From the NCBI GenBank assembly GCA_036495685.1, contig DASXMJ010000056.1, positions 1-44,802 on the forward strand: DNA of 44,802 bases. The letters run 5' to 3'. The position numbers were made by a program, and so were the translations under genes. Shown here piece by piece: positions 23,135 through 32,214 of this stretch (positions within the stretch are counted from its first letter, which is position 1; every line of letters begins with the position of its first letter). Source of the DNA: Candidatus Binataceae bacterium. Its GTDB lineage: Bacteria > Desulfobacterota > Binatia > Binatales > Binataceae. The notes under the pieces are model-generated. The model saw nothing but the letters and a program-made list of their open reading frames with translations. It made no database searches and had not been told where the DNA came from.

Positions 23135-23581
23135 ATGATCCGTTATTTCGAAGATTTCTCGCCCGGCCAGCTGTTCAAACACTGGCCCGGCCGCACCATC
23201 ACCGATTTCGACAACACCTGGTTCACTCTCATGACGATGAACACCAACCCGCTGCACTTCGATGCCGCCTATGCCGCCAAGACCCAGCACGGGCGTTGCC
23301 TGGTCAATGGCCTGCTGGTGCTTGCCACGGTCGTCGGTATGAGCGTCAAGGACGTCAGCGAGAACGCGATCGCCAACCTCGAATATGAGTCCGTGCGCCA
23401 CTCCGCGCCGACCTTCGGCGGCGACACGCTTTATGCCGAAACTATGGTGCTGGAGACCACGCCGTCGAAGAGCAAAGACGATCGCGGCATCATCTATGTT
23501 GAGACGCGGGGGTTCAACCAGGACGGCGACCAGGTGATGATCCTGCGACGGCGAATCCTCCAGCCGCGCCGTCCGGCTTGA
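23135..23581 (+). CDS. MaoC family acyl dehydratase
   Basis: A 148-residue single hot-dog domain. TITDFDNTWFTLMTMNTNPLHFDAAYA holds the hydratase-2 region; His41 and the NP pair match, but the usual catalytic aspartate five residues before the histidine is Asn36. The second half has GLLVLATVVGMSV and FGGDTLYAETMVLETTPSKS, typical for this group. Related proteins hydrate enoyl-CoA or mesaconyl-type CoA esters. The neighbouring acyl-CoA carboxylase fits acyl-CoA metabolism. The stop overlaps a TTG of the next gene; the mannosidase ATG follows 5 bases later. Substrate unknown. Confidence 0.85.
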   Translation: MIRYFEDFSPGQLFKHWPGRTITDFDNTWFTLMTMNTNPLHFDAAYAAKTQHGRCLVNGLLVLATVVGMSVKDVSENAIANLEYESVRHSAPTFGGDTLYAETMVLETTPSKSKDDRGIIYVETRGFNQDGDQVMILRRRILQPRRPA

Positions 23582-23586
23582 ACCAG

Positions 23587-26370
23587 ATGGATCATCTGTA
23601 CTTCGTCGTTCACACTCATTGGGACCGGGAATGGTACCAGCCCTTCCAGCAAATGCGCGCGCGGCTGGTTGCGATGGCGGATCGAATGATTCCGCTGGTG
23701 GAGTCGGGCGAGGTTCCATCTTTCCATTTCGACGGACAGACCATCGTGCTGGACGACTACCTGGAGGTCCGCCCCGAAATGGCGCGGCGTCTCAAAGCCT
23801 TGATTCGCGCCGGTAAAATCCAGATCGGCCCGTGGTACGTGCTCGCGGATAGCTTTCTGGTCAGCGGCGAGTCGTTGATCCGCAATCTCGAAATCGGGCG
23901 GGCGGCGGCGCGCAAGTTCGGGCGCCCGCTGGAGGTGGGCTACCTGCCGGACCAGTTCGGCCACTGCGCACAGCTTCCGCAAATTCTCACTGGGTTTGGC
24001 TTTCGCACCGCCGCGCTGTGGCGCGGGGTCGATGCCTCCATCGCGCGCAACCGCTTTGTCTGGAAAGCGCCGGATGGATCATCGGTGCTCACCGCGTACC
24101 TCCCCTACGGCTATTCAAACGGTGCGAACTTGCCCCTGGAATCGATGGAGAGTTTCCTCGCGCATGCAAGGGTGATCGCGGATCGAGAACGTGGATTCGC
24201 CGTCGACGCGCCCATCCTGGTGATGAACGGTACCGACCATGCTGCGCCCGACGCCCGCTTGATGGCGCGCGTTCGCGAGGCGCGCGAAAGCAGCGCGATG
24301 AGCTTTGAAGTTGGTCCGCTTGAAACGATCGTGGATCGTCTGGCGGGGCTGTCCCTTGAAGGAATCTCAACCCATCGCGGCGAGCTGCGCTCTCCCTATC
24401 GTGCACATCTGCTGCCCGGAGTGACCTCGGCCCGCACTTGGATCAAGCAGCGCGATTTCTACAACTGCTATGTGCTGGAACGGTTGGCGGACCCCTTGGC
24501 CGCGCTCGCGAACGCCCGTGGCGCAGGTGGCGGTCTCGCCGCGTGGCTGGAGATGGCGTGGCGCACCGTGCTGCAGAACCATCCGCACGATTCGATCTGC
24601 GGATGTTCGGTCGACCAGGTGCACGACGACATGCGCTACCGCTTCGACCAGGCCGCGATGCTCGCGGAGAACGTTGTGCGGCGCGCGTCTGCGGCAATTT
24701 TGCCGAACACCGCCAACGGCCGGACCGGGCTGGCTGTCTTCAACCCCTCTTTCTCATCACACGCCCTGGTCACCGGCGAGGTTGAGGTTACCGATCCGAG
24801 CGCGCGCTACGCGGTGGAAGGGCCCTCGGGGCGGATCGCGGTCGCAGTGGACGTCGCTGGTGCCGAGCGATCGTTTGAAGTTGAGATGGCGGCCACGGAC
24901 TTAAAGCCGTTGGTGGCGGCGCTAAGCCACCCAACCATGTTGGGCCGCACGATCAATCGCTACGTCCTGCGCACTGCGGGCGGTCGCGTCGAACTTGATT
25001 TGTGGCTGAGCCGGGCCGCGCTGAGCGAGCTCGACCTCGAAGAATTTCGCGAACGGATTCGAAATGAGGTGTTGGAGGGTGGGAAAATTCTGATTCGCGC
25101 CACCAACGCCCCCCGTTGCACCATTTCGTTTGTGGCAAATGACCTCACGCCAGCCGGGTTTTCGTTTGTTCGCCTGGTCCGTGAAGATTCCGCGCCTGCA
25201 AAACCCGCAGCGGAACCCGATTCGATCGAAAATGAGTTCTTGCGGGTTCGGAGCGGTGGGCGCGGTTTCAAAATCGAGGATCGGCGCACTCACACCGAAT
25301 GCGAACTGTATTTTGAAGACGACGGCGACCGCGGCGACGAATACAACTTCGATCCGGTTGCCGACGCGGCCGCGATCTGTGAGCCAGTCACCCTTACCCT
25401 CCCGCTCATCGACCGGAGCCCGCCCCGACAACGCATGCGCATCAATCTGGAATACCGGATTCCCTGCGCGATTGATGCAAACCGCCACCAGCGCCAGACG
25501 GAAACCGAGCGGTTGCAAATCGAATTGATCGCGACCCTCTATGCGGGGCTCGATCGAATCGATTTCGACGCCCACATCGTGAATCGCGCGCGGGATCATC
25601 GCCTGCGGGTCGCGCTCAAGACTCCCATCATCGCAACCAAAGCGCTGCACGACACGAGCTTTGGCGTGGTGGAGCGCGCACTGGCTTGGTCCGAACCACA
25701 GAAAGGAACCGAAGATATCTGCCCGGCGGGACCGCATCGCACCTGGAGCGCCGTGGAAGGGAACAGCGTTGCTGCGGCGATTCTTTCGCGCGGATTATAT
25801 GAGGTCGAGGCGCGTGCCGAGCGAGAAGGCGCGACCACCCTGCTGCTGACCTTGCTGCGCTGTGTCGGATGGTTGTCGCGATCGGATCTTGCAACCCGCC
25901 GGGGAGGGGCAGGGCCGGAGCTGGAGACGCCGGCCGCACAGGAACTCGGCGCGCATCACTTCGAATTCGCAGTGGCGCTCTACCGCGGCAGCTATCTCCA
26001 CGCCGCCATCGTGCAGCGCGCAGCAGCCTATTCCTATCCGCCGCGCGTCTTTGCGGCGAGTATGCCACCCCGGAATGAATTGAGCCTGGCGCGATGCGAC
26101 AACCCGCGCATCGCGTTCTCGACCGCAAGACTTACCGCTCGCCGCGGTAGGTACCGGGTGCGCACCTACAGCGCGTCGCCGAATCCGGAGCGCGCACAAT
26201 TCGCTTTTGGCGCGGGTGCAAAGGCGCGAATAGTTAATCTTGCGGGACGCAATGTGACTAGAAAGGAAGTGCGAAGAGCGCGCCGCGGCAGTCTTGAGCT
26301 GGAGCTTCGCCCGTTCGAGATCGTGACCTTCGAGGTGACCCGCAGAGGTGAAGTCGCTGAAAAGAAGTGA
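23587..26370 (+). CDS. GH38 alpha-mannosidase
   Basis: A 927-residue glycoside hydrolase of family 38, which removes alpha-linked mannose with a zinc-dependent retaining mechanism. The N-terminal catalytic domain starts with FVVHTHWDREWY (zinc ligands His9-Asp13). The nucleophile is Asp122 in YLPDQFGH. The helical middle domain contains LQNHPHDSICGCSVDQVHDDM (about 329-349) with a further zinc-site histidine, and the C-terminal beta-sandwich spans about 390-920. There is no signal peptide, so it acts in the cytoplasm, as in bacterial mannoglycerate or N-glycan fragment degraders. The frame opens at TTG 23578; ATG 23587 is more likely. No sugar transporter is adjacent, which is unusual. Confidence 0.92.
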   Translation: MDHLYFVVHTHWDREWYQPFQQMRARLVAMADRMIPLVESGEVPSFHFDGQTIVLDDYLEVRPEMARRLKALIRAGKIQIGPWYVLADSFLVSGESLIRNLEIGRAAARKFGRPLEVGYLPDQFGHCAQLPQILTGFGFRTAALWRGVDASIARNRFVWKAPDGSSVLTAYLPYGYSNGANLPLESMESFLAHARVIADRERGFAVDAPILVMNGTDHAAPDARLMARVREARESSAMSFEVGPLETIVDRLAGLSLEGISTHRGELRSPYRAHLLPGVTSARTWIKQRDFYNCYVLERLADPLAALANARGAGGGLAAWLEMAWRTVLQNHPHDSICGCSVDQVHDDMRYRFDQAAMLAENVVRRASAAILPNTANGRTGLAVFNPSFSSHALVTGEVEVTDPSARYAVEGPSGRIAVAVDVAGAERSFEVEMAATDLKPLVAALSHPTMLGRTINRYVLRTAGGRVELDLWLSRAALSELDLEEFRERIRNEVLEGGKILIRATNAPRCTISFVANDLTPAGFSFVRLVREDSAPAKPAAEPDSIENEFLRVRSGGRGFKIEDRRTHTECELYFEDDGDRGDEYNFDPVADAAAICEPVTLTLPLIDRSPPRQRMRINLEYRIPCAIDANRHQRQTETERLQIELIATLYAGLDRIDFDAHIVNRARDHRLRVALKTPIIATKALHDTSFGVVERALAWSEPQKGTEDICPAGPHRTWSAVEGNSVAAAILSRGLYEVEARAEREGATTLLLTLLRCVGWLSRSDLATRRGGAGPELETPAAQELGAHHFEFAVALYRGSYLHAAIVQRAAAYSYPPRVFAASMPPRNELSLARCDNPRIAFSTARLTARRGRYRVRTYSASPNPERAQFAFGAGAKARIVNLAGRNVTRKEVRRARRGSLELELRPFEIVTFEVTRRGEVAEKK

Positions 26371-26467
26371 TGCACCCGAGAACTTGTCCTGCCATGCGCG
26401 ACCAGTGGATGCTGAGCGATTTGCAGGCGCGACTCCGCGCCGCTAGTCTCAGCGAGCTGGGTCCCGG

Positions 26468-27322
26468 TCAGGGACCAACTGATGTCGAACCTTGAGCCTC
26501 GGTCGGGGTCGCAGTCGGGGCATTTACTCGCACAGCCCCCCCGCCGCTCTTACCATCACCGGCGACTATCAGCACCTGCGGGCCCTTGTAATATCGGGCG
26601 ATTGCAACGCCCTCGAGTCCCCATCCGGTTTGCGCATCGAACCACGCATTCAACTTCGGCACCCACGGCCCGATGAACGTATCGAACCAGCCGAAGTGCG
26701 GCTTCACGTCCACCTGCACCGCGTCGGTCGGCGACCAGGGCCATCCGCTAGCTTGCGATGCGACGCTGACGGTCACCGCATAGATCCCCGGCTTGGAAGT
26801 GCAGTTGAAGACATTCGTCGATAAATTCCCCTCGCCGCCGTTCTGAAGGAAGTGCTGAATGGGGATTAGCACGCTGGCGCCTGCCCAGGTGTCGGACGGA
26901 AAGTCGAGAGTCTGCGCCTGCTCGAGACCCGCGCCGGCGTCCGTGCAACTCGCGTACGCGGTGGTTAGGTCGGCGTGCGCGGCACGGGTCACGGTACCCG
27001 CGGCCGAGTAAAAGGTGTGGTCGAATTTTTCCAGCGTCGGCAGCGCGCCGGGTAAGCCGGGTGAGAGCATCTCGGTCTCGATGTCGTATTCGCCGGTGGC
27101 GTAGCGGCTCTCCCCACGCAGCGCTATGGTGTCTTTCTCGCGATCTATCACGTAGTGCCCGTAGCCCAGCACGCTGCGTCCGTCGCGGCTCATGATCGTA
27201 TACGCGATTGAGCCGCCATCGAGCAGGCTGGCAGCGCGCGCCGTGCCGCAAAGTACAAACGCGAGCAGCGCGGCGAGCGTGCTGGTAAATGGGCTACTTC
27301 GCGGACGAACCAGATGCGGCAA
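26468..27322 (-). CDS. Exported protein, unknown function
   Basis: About 284 residues. I do not recognise the family with confidence; the layout (signal peptide, then GGSIAYTIMSRDGRSVLGYGHYVIDREKD, FDHTFYSAAGTVTRAAH and TLDFPSDTWAGASVLIPIQHFL) resembles exported DUF3108-like proteins. The signal peptide core is LAALLAFVLCGTARA, cut likely after ARA. The protein is probably periplasmic and beta-rich, with a Thr/Ser/Ala-rich tail. The frame extends to 27442, overlapping the divergent MFS gene; no good ATG exists, and TTG 27322 is the best guess since it leaves a short basic signal peptide. The C-terminal YYKGPQVLIVAGDGKS fits a beta strand end. Confidence 0.6.
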   Translation of the reverse strand: MPHLVRPRSSPFTSTLAALLAFVLCGTARAASLLDGGSIAYTIMSRDGRSVLGYGHYVIDREKDTIALRGESRYATGEYDIETEMLSPGLPGALPTLEKFDHTFYSAAGTVTRAAHADLTTAYASCTDAGAGLEQAQTLDFPSDTWAGASVLIPIQHFLQNGGEGNLSTNVFNCTSKPGIYAVTVSVASQASGWPWSPTDAVQVDVKPHFGWFDTFIGPWVPKLNAWFDAQTGWGLEGVAIARYYKGPQVLIVAGDGKSGGGAVRVNAPTATPTEAQGSTSVGP

Positions 27323-27414
27323 GGCGGCTATGTTCCGTTCTCCTGCTCCGGGATCGGCTTGCTCTCGCGCAACCGATCTGAAAAGTTTGGGCGCGGTTAC
27401 GGAAAATTTTCCGC

Positions 27415-28728
27415 GTGAACCAGCCCCGACACAACCCCGCACCTGGCCCCGCCGACTACCCGCTGGCCGAGCGCGAACGCAGCTATTTGTGGGTGCTGCT
27501 CGGACTCCTCATGTCTGTGACGGTTTTCGAAGGTTACGACGTCACCATATTCCATCTTTGTACGCCGGACATTGCGCGTACTTTTCATCTGGACGATGCA
27601 GCTGTGGGCCAGATGGCATCGCTCGTCCGCGTCGGTGGAATGGCCGCATTTTTCCTCGTGATGTACTCCGACCGCATCGGGCGCAAGCCCATCGTGTCCG
27701 CCACGGTCCTGTTCTATACCCTCTTCACTCTGTTCACCGCGCTCTCGCAGGGTCTTGGGACTTTCACGCTGTTTCAGAGCTGCGCGCAACTTTTCTTATC
27801 CGCCGAGTTCGGCATCGCGATCATCATGATCAGCGAAGAGTTTCCCGCCGGCTCACGCGGCACCGGCGTAGCGGTGCTGAACGGGGTGGGTCTGCTGGGA
27901 GTGGTCGCGGGGGGTGTGCTCTACGCGTTGGTGGTTGACTCGCGCTGGGGGTGGCGCGGGATGTACTTCATCGGGATCATTCCGCTGCTGTTGGTCGCAT
28001 TCCTGCGGCGCAACCTGCGCGAGACCGCGAGGTTCGAAGCCTTGCAGGAGGAGCGCAAACGTAGCGGCATTGAGAGCACCGGAGTACTTGCGGTGCTGCG
28101 GCACGCGGTCGAGCCCCTGCGGGGTCCCTATCGCGGTCGAATTCTGCTGGTCGCGCTGCTGTGGAACAGCGTTGGCCTGGTCGGTGCGCCCGCGGTCACG
28201 TTCTTCACCCTGTATGCAAAACGCGACCATCATTGGACCTCGGCGCAAATCAGTCAGGCGGTCGTGCTCGCTTATCTGATCGGAACCTTGGGGCATCTGC
28301 TCGCCGGCTGGTCGCTGGATCGGGTTGGCCGCAAGCTGACCACCAGCCTCGCATACCTTGTGGGTGCGGTTTCGATTCTCGCTTTGTTCAAGACTGGGAC
28401 ACACGCGGCGATGCTCACCTCGATGGTGATTACGGTTTTTGCGTTCCAGGGAGCGCGCACCGCCACCGCGACGTACTCTTCGGAATTGTTTCCGACCGAA
28501 ATCCGCGCCACCTCCTACAGCCTCACCGTGCAACTGCTCGGTCAGATTAGCGGCCTGCTCACCCCGGTCACAGTGGGCGCACTGTCGCACCACCTGGGAG
28601 GTCTGGGCAACGCAGTGGCGGTGGTTTCGATTGGCCCGGTGATTGGTGCGGGGTTGGTGTGGCTGTTCGCGCCCGAGACGCGTGGACGCACGCTCGAAGA
28701 ACTTGAGACCAGCGCGGCAGCAGATTAA
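27415..28728 (+). CDS. MFS transporter (sugar/aromatic acid:H+ symporter type)
   Basis: A 437-residue, 12-helix major facilitator. The motif A loops are YSDRIGRKP (between helices 2 and 3) and GWSLDRVGRKL (between 8 and 9). The protein ends with FAPETRGRTLEEL, the signature of the sugar/organic acid transporter branch. GYDVTIF in helix 1 resembles aromatic acid:H+ symporters. Export or uptake substrate cannot be told. The start is GTG 27415; no strong ribosome binding site is visible. It is followed after 6 bases by the CDP-alcohol phosphatidyltransferase gene and is divergent from the exported unknown protein. Confidence 0.87.
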   Translation: MNQPRHNPAPGPADYPLAERERSYLWVLLGLLMSVTVFEGYDVTIFHLCTPDIARTFHLDDAAVGQMASLVRVGGMAAFFLVMYSDRIGRKPIVSATVLFYTLFTLFTALSQGLGTFTLFQSCAQLFLSAEFGIAIIMISEEFPAGSRGTGVAVLNGVGLLGVVAGGVLYALVVDSRWGWRGMYFIGIIPLLLVAFLRRNLRETARFEALQEERKRSGIESTGVLAVLRHAVEPLRGPYRGRILLVALLWNSVGLVGAPAVTFFTLYAKRDHHWTSAQISQAVVLAYLIGTLGHLLAGWSLDRVGRKLTTSLAYLVGAVSILALFKTGTHAAMLTSMVITVFAFQGARTATATYSSELFPTEIRATSYSLTVQLLGQISGLLTPVTVGALSHHLGGLGNAVAVVSIGPVIGAGLVWLFAPETRGRTLEELETSAAAD

Positions 28729-28734
28729 ACGGCG

Positions 28735-29349
28735 ATGCTGGACAAGATCCTGGGTGAAAATCCCGAGGTCCGACGGCTCCAATCCTCGACCGCGCGCTCG
28801 CTCGCTCAGATCGGTATCAGCGCCAACCTCGCGACCATGGCTGCCCTGGCGGCCGGCATCGGCGCGGGCATCGCCTTCGCCGTGAAATCACCAGGGTGGG
28901 GAATCTTGCTACTGGCAGTCAGCGCCGCGCTGGACGCACTTGACGGCACGCTGGCGCGCGAGAGCGGGCAACCGACTCTGCTCGGTGGCGTTGCCGACCT
29001 GGTCGCCGATCGGGTGGTGGAGAGCGTCGTGATCATCGGTATCGCCTGGCCGTACGCCGCTCTCTACCTCCCGGTGCTGATCCTGATCGCAAGCTGGTAC
29101 GTGAACATCACGGTGTTCCTGGCGGTGGGTGCGGCGCTCGAGCGGCGCGGTCCCAAACTCATCGACTACCCTCCGGGAATTCTGGAACGCACCGAAGCAT
29201 TGATATTTTTCGTGATCCTCGGAGCCATCCAATCCGTTCCGTTCCTCCGCCCTGTCGGCCCGATACTCTGCTATGCGATGGCGGCGCTGGAAGTCGCAAC
29301 CGCTGCGCAAAGGTTGCGGTTCGGTTGGCGGATGCTGAAGAATCAGTAG
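28735..29349 (+). CDS. CDP-alcohol phosphatidyltransferase family protein
   Basis: A 204-residue inner-membrane enzyme that transfers a phospholipid head group from CDP-diacylglycerol or a CDP-alcohol. The full family signature DxxDGxxAR(x8)GxxxDxxxD is present: DALDGTLAR at 67-75, then the glycine after eight residues and the two aspartates in GVADLVAD. There are about six membrane helices. Which lipid it makes (phosphatidylglycerol phosphate, phosphatidylinositol phosphate or other) cannot be told; the short length and lack of an N-terminal NQIT-type motif set it apart from PgsA. It lies 6 bases after the MFS gene, so probably one transcript. Confidence 0.87.
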   Translation: MLDKILGENPEVRRLQSSTARSLAQIGISANLATMAALAAGIGAGIAFAVKSPGWGILLLAVSAALDALDGTLARESGQPTLLGGVADLVADRVVESVVIIGIAWPYAALYLPVLILIASWYVNITVFLAVGAALERRGPKLIDYPPGILERTEALIFFVILGAIQSVPFLRPVGPILCYAMAALEVATAAQRLRFGWRMLKNQ

Positions 29350-29434
29350 TCTCATTCCCGTGTGTGCTCGCTGCAACTGCCTGCACGAGCCGCGCCGCTT
29401 CCTGCTCCGGTCCGAAAGGCGTTTCGGAAAAGCG

Positions 29435-30193
29435 CTAGCTTCTCAGAAGAGCGGCTAATCTTTCCATCTCGTCCACGCCCATGTCCGACACGATCCAATA
29501 ATTCATCCCGGCGTGACTAAAATGGTCGAGGTTATAACCGCTACGGGTGAGCAGCGATGGGGCGCGCTCGGAACCATCCGATGGCCAGATGAAAACGTTG
29601 ATGAGGTGTGGTCCATGCTGGTACACGAGCGCCGCCACCGGACGGTCATCCAGGTAGTCGACCCGCCCGCCGACCAGCTTGAAGGTCTTGGCCTGAAAGT
29701 CCGCGACCGGCGGAGAGAAATCGATCTTGCCCTCGAACCATGGCTTCACGGTGTGGCGATCGCTCGATGGGACGTCGGTGAGATGATCGACCTGGGTCGA
29801 GCGCACGTGTGCGGCCACCACCTCTCGTACCAGAAAGTCGCTCTGGTCCACTCGGAACATTCGCGGCATGAGCAGGAGCGCAAGCACCGCCGCGATCGCA
29901 GCGGGAATTGCAATTGCGCTGGAGCGTGGCAACCACCGCCCGGTGCGAGTGACCCGGGCCGCGTCTGCCACGGGCGAACTCCCCAGCGCATTTACAATCC
30001 GGCGCCGCAGTACCTCCGGCGCACGAGCTCGCTCGCTCTCGCCCAGCGCTTTTTTGAGCGCGCGAATCGACTCCACCTCGCTTGTGCAGCGTTCGCATTC
30101 GCTTAAATGCCGGGTGACCTCGCGATCGGTGGCGACGTCGAGCTCGCGATCCACGTGCGCATCGAGCAAGGGGCGTGCCTCTTCGCAAGTCAT
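29435..30193 (-). CDS. Zinc-finger membrane anti-sigma factor
   Basis: A 252-residue protein. The N-terminal anti-sigma domain has EEARPLLDAHVDREL and the zinc motif HLSECERC (His29, Cys33, Cys36). One membrane segment lies at about 91-109, followed by an outside domain (about 115-252). That domain reads FKLVGGRVDYLDDRPVAALVYQ and LDHFSHAGMNYWIVSDMG, seen in a common group of ZAS anti-sigma factors. It binds and silences the ECF sigma factor encoded just upstream, with which it overlaps by 4 bases (ATGA). The outside domain may sense an envelope signal. It is unlike the RskA-type protein at 12415-13293, so the two systems are not duplicates. Confidence 0.87.
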   Translation of the reverse strand: MTCEEARPLLDAHVDRELDVATDREVTRHLSECERCTSEVESIRALKKALGESERARAPEVLRRRIVNALGSSPVADAARVTRTGRWLPRSSAIAIPAAIAAVLALLLMPRMFRVDQSDFLVREVVAAHVRSTQVDHLTDVPSSDRHTVKPWFEGKIDFSPPVADFQAKTFKLVGGRVDYLDDRPVAALVYQHGPHLINVFIWPSDGSERAPSLLTRSGYNLDHFSHAGMNYWIVSDMGVDEMERLAALLRS

Positions 30194-30801
30194 GGCTGCC
30201 CTCCGCCGTAAGACAGCTTGTGCAGCGCCTGTTTGAGGCGACTGCGCGCGCGCGCCAGCCGGGACATGACGGTGCCGATGGGAAGGTCTGCGACTTCGGC
30301 GATTTCCTTGTAGGAGAGCCCTTCCAGATCGCGCAGCACCACGATCTCGCGAAACTCCGTGGGCAACTCTTCCATCGCCGTGCGCAGCGCTCGCGAATCC
30401 GCCCTGCGAATCAGCTCGACATCTACCGGCACCGCCTCATCCGGATGTTGTTCTTCGTCGAAGGGCATTGGCGGATCGGCGCTCCGGTTGCGGCTAAGCC
30501 AGGTGTATGCGGTATTTCGCACGATGGTGAGGAGCCAGGCGCGCGGGTCGCCGCCGCGAAACGTCCCGCAGAAACGCAGCGCGCGCAGATACGCCTCCTG
30601 GACGACGTCCTGAGCGTCGGCTTCGTTTTTCAGCACCCATCGCGCCAGGTTGTACGCAGCATCCAGGTGCGGCAGAAATGTGCGCTGAAAATCGTCGCGA
30701 TTTTCTGGTCCGGTCAAGTGCTTCCCGCGCGCGCCGGCCGTTGCCGTCGAGCCGTTGCCTGCGGGCACCAGCCGCAAGCCTGGCTTGACCATGGTCCTCA
30801 T
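30190..30801 (-). CDS. ECF RNA polymerase sigma factor
   Basis: About 203 residues. Region 2 is FLPHLDAAYNLARWVLKNEADAQDVVQEAYLRALRFCGTF and WLLTIVRNTAYTWLSRNR (about 42-106). Region 4 is MEELPTEFREIVVLRDLEGLSYKEIAEVADLPIGTVMSRLARARSRL (about 142-188). The group resembles ECF15-like or RpoE-like factors paired with ZAS anti-sigma factors. The start is uncertain: the frame opens at TTG 30849, with ATGs at 30801 and 30792; none has a good ribosome binding site. A GGAAT/GTC promoter upstream suggests autoregulation. The anti-sigma gene follows with a 4-base overlap. Confidence 0.87.
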   Translation of the reverse strand: MRTMVKPGLRLVPAGNGSTATAGARGKHLTGPENRDDFQRTFLPHLDAAYNLARWVLKNEADAQDVVQEAYLRALRFCGTFRGGDPRAWLLTIVRNTAYTWLSRNRSADPPMPFDEEQHPDEAVPVDVELIRRADSRALRTAMEELPTEFREIVVLRDLEGLSYKEIAEVADLPIGTVMSRLARARSRLKQALHKLSYGGGQP

Positions 30802-30900
30802 CCGGGAGAGGACTGCCGGCGGCGCGATTTTATTCCCCGCGAGCTGCAAGACTCAATTGCAATAGTCGGTCACTGAACTACGGTCAGCGTACACATAGAT

Positions 30901-30926
30901 GACCCGTGAGTGATGAAAATATTCCC
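30901..30926 (-). promoter_or_regulatory. Possible ECF-type promoter before the second sigma operon
   Basis: On the minus strand GGGAAT (30926-30921) is followed, 17 bases later, by GTC (30903-30901). This matches the GGAAT-N16/17-GTC form of many ECF-dependent promoters. It is 50-100 bases upstream of the candidate starts of the sigma gene, the expected place for autoregulation. Confidence 0.35.
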
Positions 30927-31065
30927 GGCGAATTTCGTGGACCGTTATCCGGCTCGGCAGGGCAGGCGTAGTGGGAGGCAGCGGAGCGAGGGTGAAGACT
31001 CACCAACGAGCGGCCGCGACGGCCGAAACCGAAGATTGTGGTTCGCTCGGGAGCAGGCGAGAAAA

Positions 31066-32175
31066 CTAGGGTTTCGCGGGCTGGAAGAGTTTCATCAGCT
31101 GATCCTGGGTAGCGGGGGCGTGAGCCGCCGTCGCCAGCGTGTCCGCGACGTGGGCCGCGGATTTCATTCCCACCAACGCGACGTTGATTCCCGGCGTCGA
31201 GCGGACAAATTGAATCGATCGCTGAGCATCGGAGCCGAACCCATCAAGCGCTTCGCGCAAAATCGGCGGCAGCCCTTTCGCCAGCCGGCCCTGCAACAAC
31301 GATGCGCTGGCGCAAACTCCGATGCCCATGGCGCTGGCGACCGCCAGCATAGTGGCGCGCTGTTGATTGACCGGTTGATTCGCCAGCGTCACCGCCTCCG
31401 GCATCGCAAGATTGTACGGGAGCTGCAGCGCCCGAAAATGATGGTGCTCGCCGCCGACCTCGCCCGCGACCCGCCACAACTCCTCGAGCGAGAGCCAGGC
31501 GCGCTCGGTCGCGGCCACCCGGTAGCCGTTCCAGGTCGCTGTGCCGTAAACCCCGATTTTGCCATCCGCGACCGCGCGCTCGAGCATTTCGAATGCCGCG
31601 CGGATCCGACTTAAAAATTCCGCACGCGACACCGCGTTGAGCTGCGTCTCGGGATTGTGCAGGTAGTAGATGTCGATGGTTTCCAGCCCCAGGTTCGCGC
31701 GCGACAGCTCGAGCATCGCGCTGAGCCACTTGGGCGTCATGCAATGTGAGCCTTCGACCATGTCGTTGGGTCCCACGATCCCGGTCCGCACGAAGTGTTG
31801 TTCAAACCACGCTCGCGGATTCGGCGGAACTTCGCCATCAAAGGTAATGTAACCGCCCTTGGTTGCGACGATCAGTTCTTCGCGGCGTACTTCGCCGCGG
31901 TTGGTGAGCTCGGCGATCACTTTGCCGATCGTCCGCTCACCGCGCTGAAAACGATAGTTCACCGCGGTATCGATCAGATTTATTCCGCCGCGCACGGCGG
32001 CTGCCGTTGCGACCTCGTACGCGCGATCGGTTTCCTCGTCGGGCTCTCCCAGGTAGGTGCCGATTCCGATCGACGAAACCTCAAAACCGATCATCGGGCG
32101 AAAATTTCCCGGCAACTGGGGAAATCGCGATGCGTATGCGCGGGTGCCTTCTGCCGTAGCTCGGCCTTTCAGCAT
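31066..32175 (-). CDS. Aldo/keto reductase
   Basis: A 369-residue TIM-barrel NAD(P)H oxidoreductase. The catalytic tetrad is visible: Asp69 and Tyr74 in NLIDTAVNYRFQRGE, Lys106 in VATKGGY, and His173 in IYYLHNPE. The C-terminal cofactor region is FVRSTPGINVALVGMKSAAHV. It reduces aldehydes or ketones; the substrate is unknown. The N-terminal 28 residues are longer than in the shortest relatives. A clear GGAGG ribosome binding site lies five bases before the ATG. It is downstream of, and may be co-transcribed with, the VOC and methyltransferase genes (39-base gap). Confidence 0.88.
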   Translation of the reverse strand: MLKGRATAEGTRAYASRFPQLPGNFRPMIGFEVSSIGIGTYLGEPDEETDRAYEVATAAAVRGGINLIDTAVNYRFQRGERTIGKVIAELTNRGEVRREELIVATKGGYITFDGEVPPNPRAWFEQHFVRTGIVGPNDMVEGSHCMTPKWLSAMLELSRANLGLETIDIYYLHNPETQLNAVSRAEFLSRIRAAFEMLERAVADGKIGVYGTATWNGYRVAATERAWLSLEELWRVAGEVGGEHHHFRALQLPYNLAMPEAVTLANQPVNQQRATMLAVASAMGIGVCASASLLQGRLAKGLPPILREALDGFGSDAQRSIQFVRSTPGINVALVGMKSAAHVADTLATAAHAPATQDQLMKLFQPAKP

Positions 32176-32214
32176 GGTTTCCTCCGGGACCGTGAGCGGC
32201 TAACCCGGTCGGGC

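Noticed and set aside
26460-26476. Inverted repeat GGTCCC/GGGACC as a terminator between convergent genes
   Set aside because: Only 6 bp, overlaps the end of a coding region and has no U tract on either strand.
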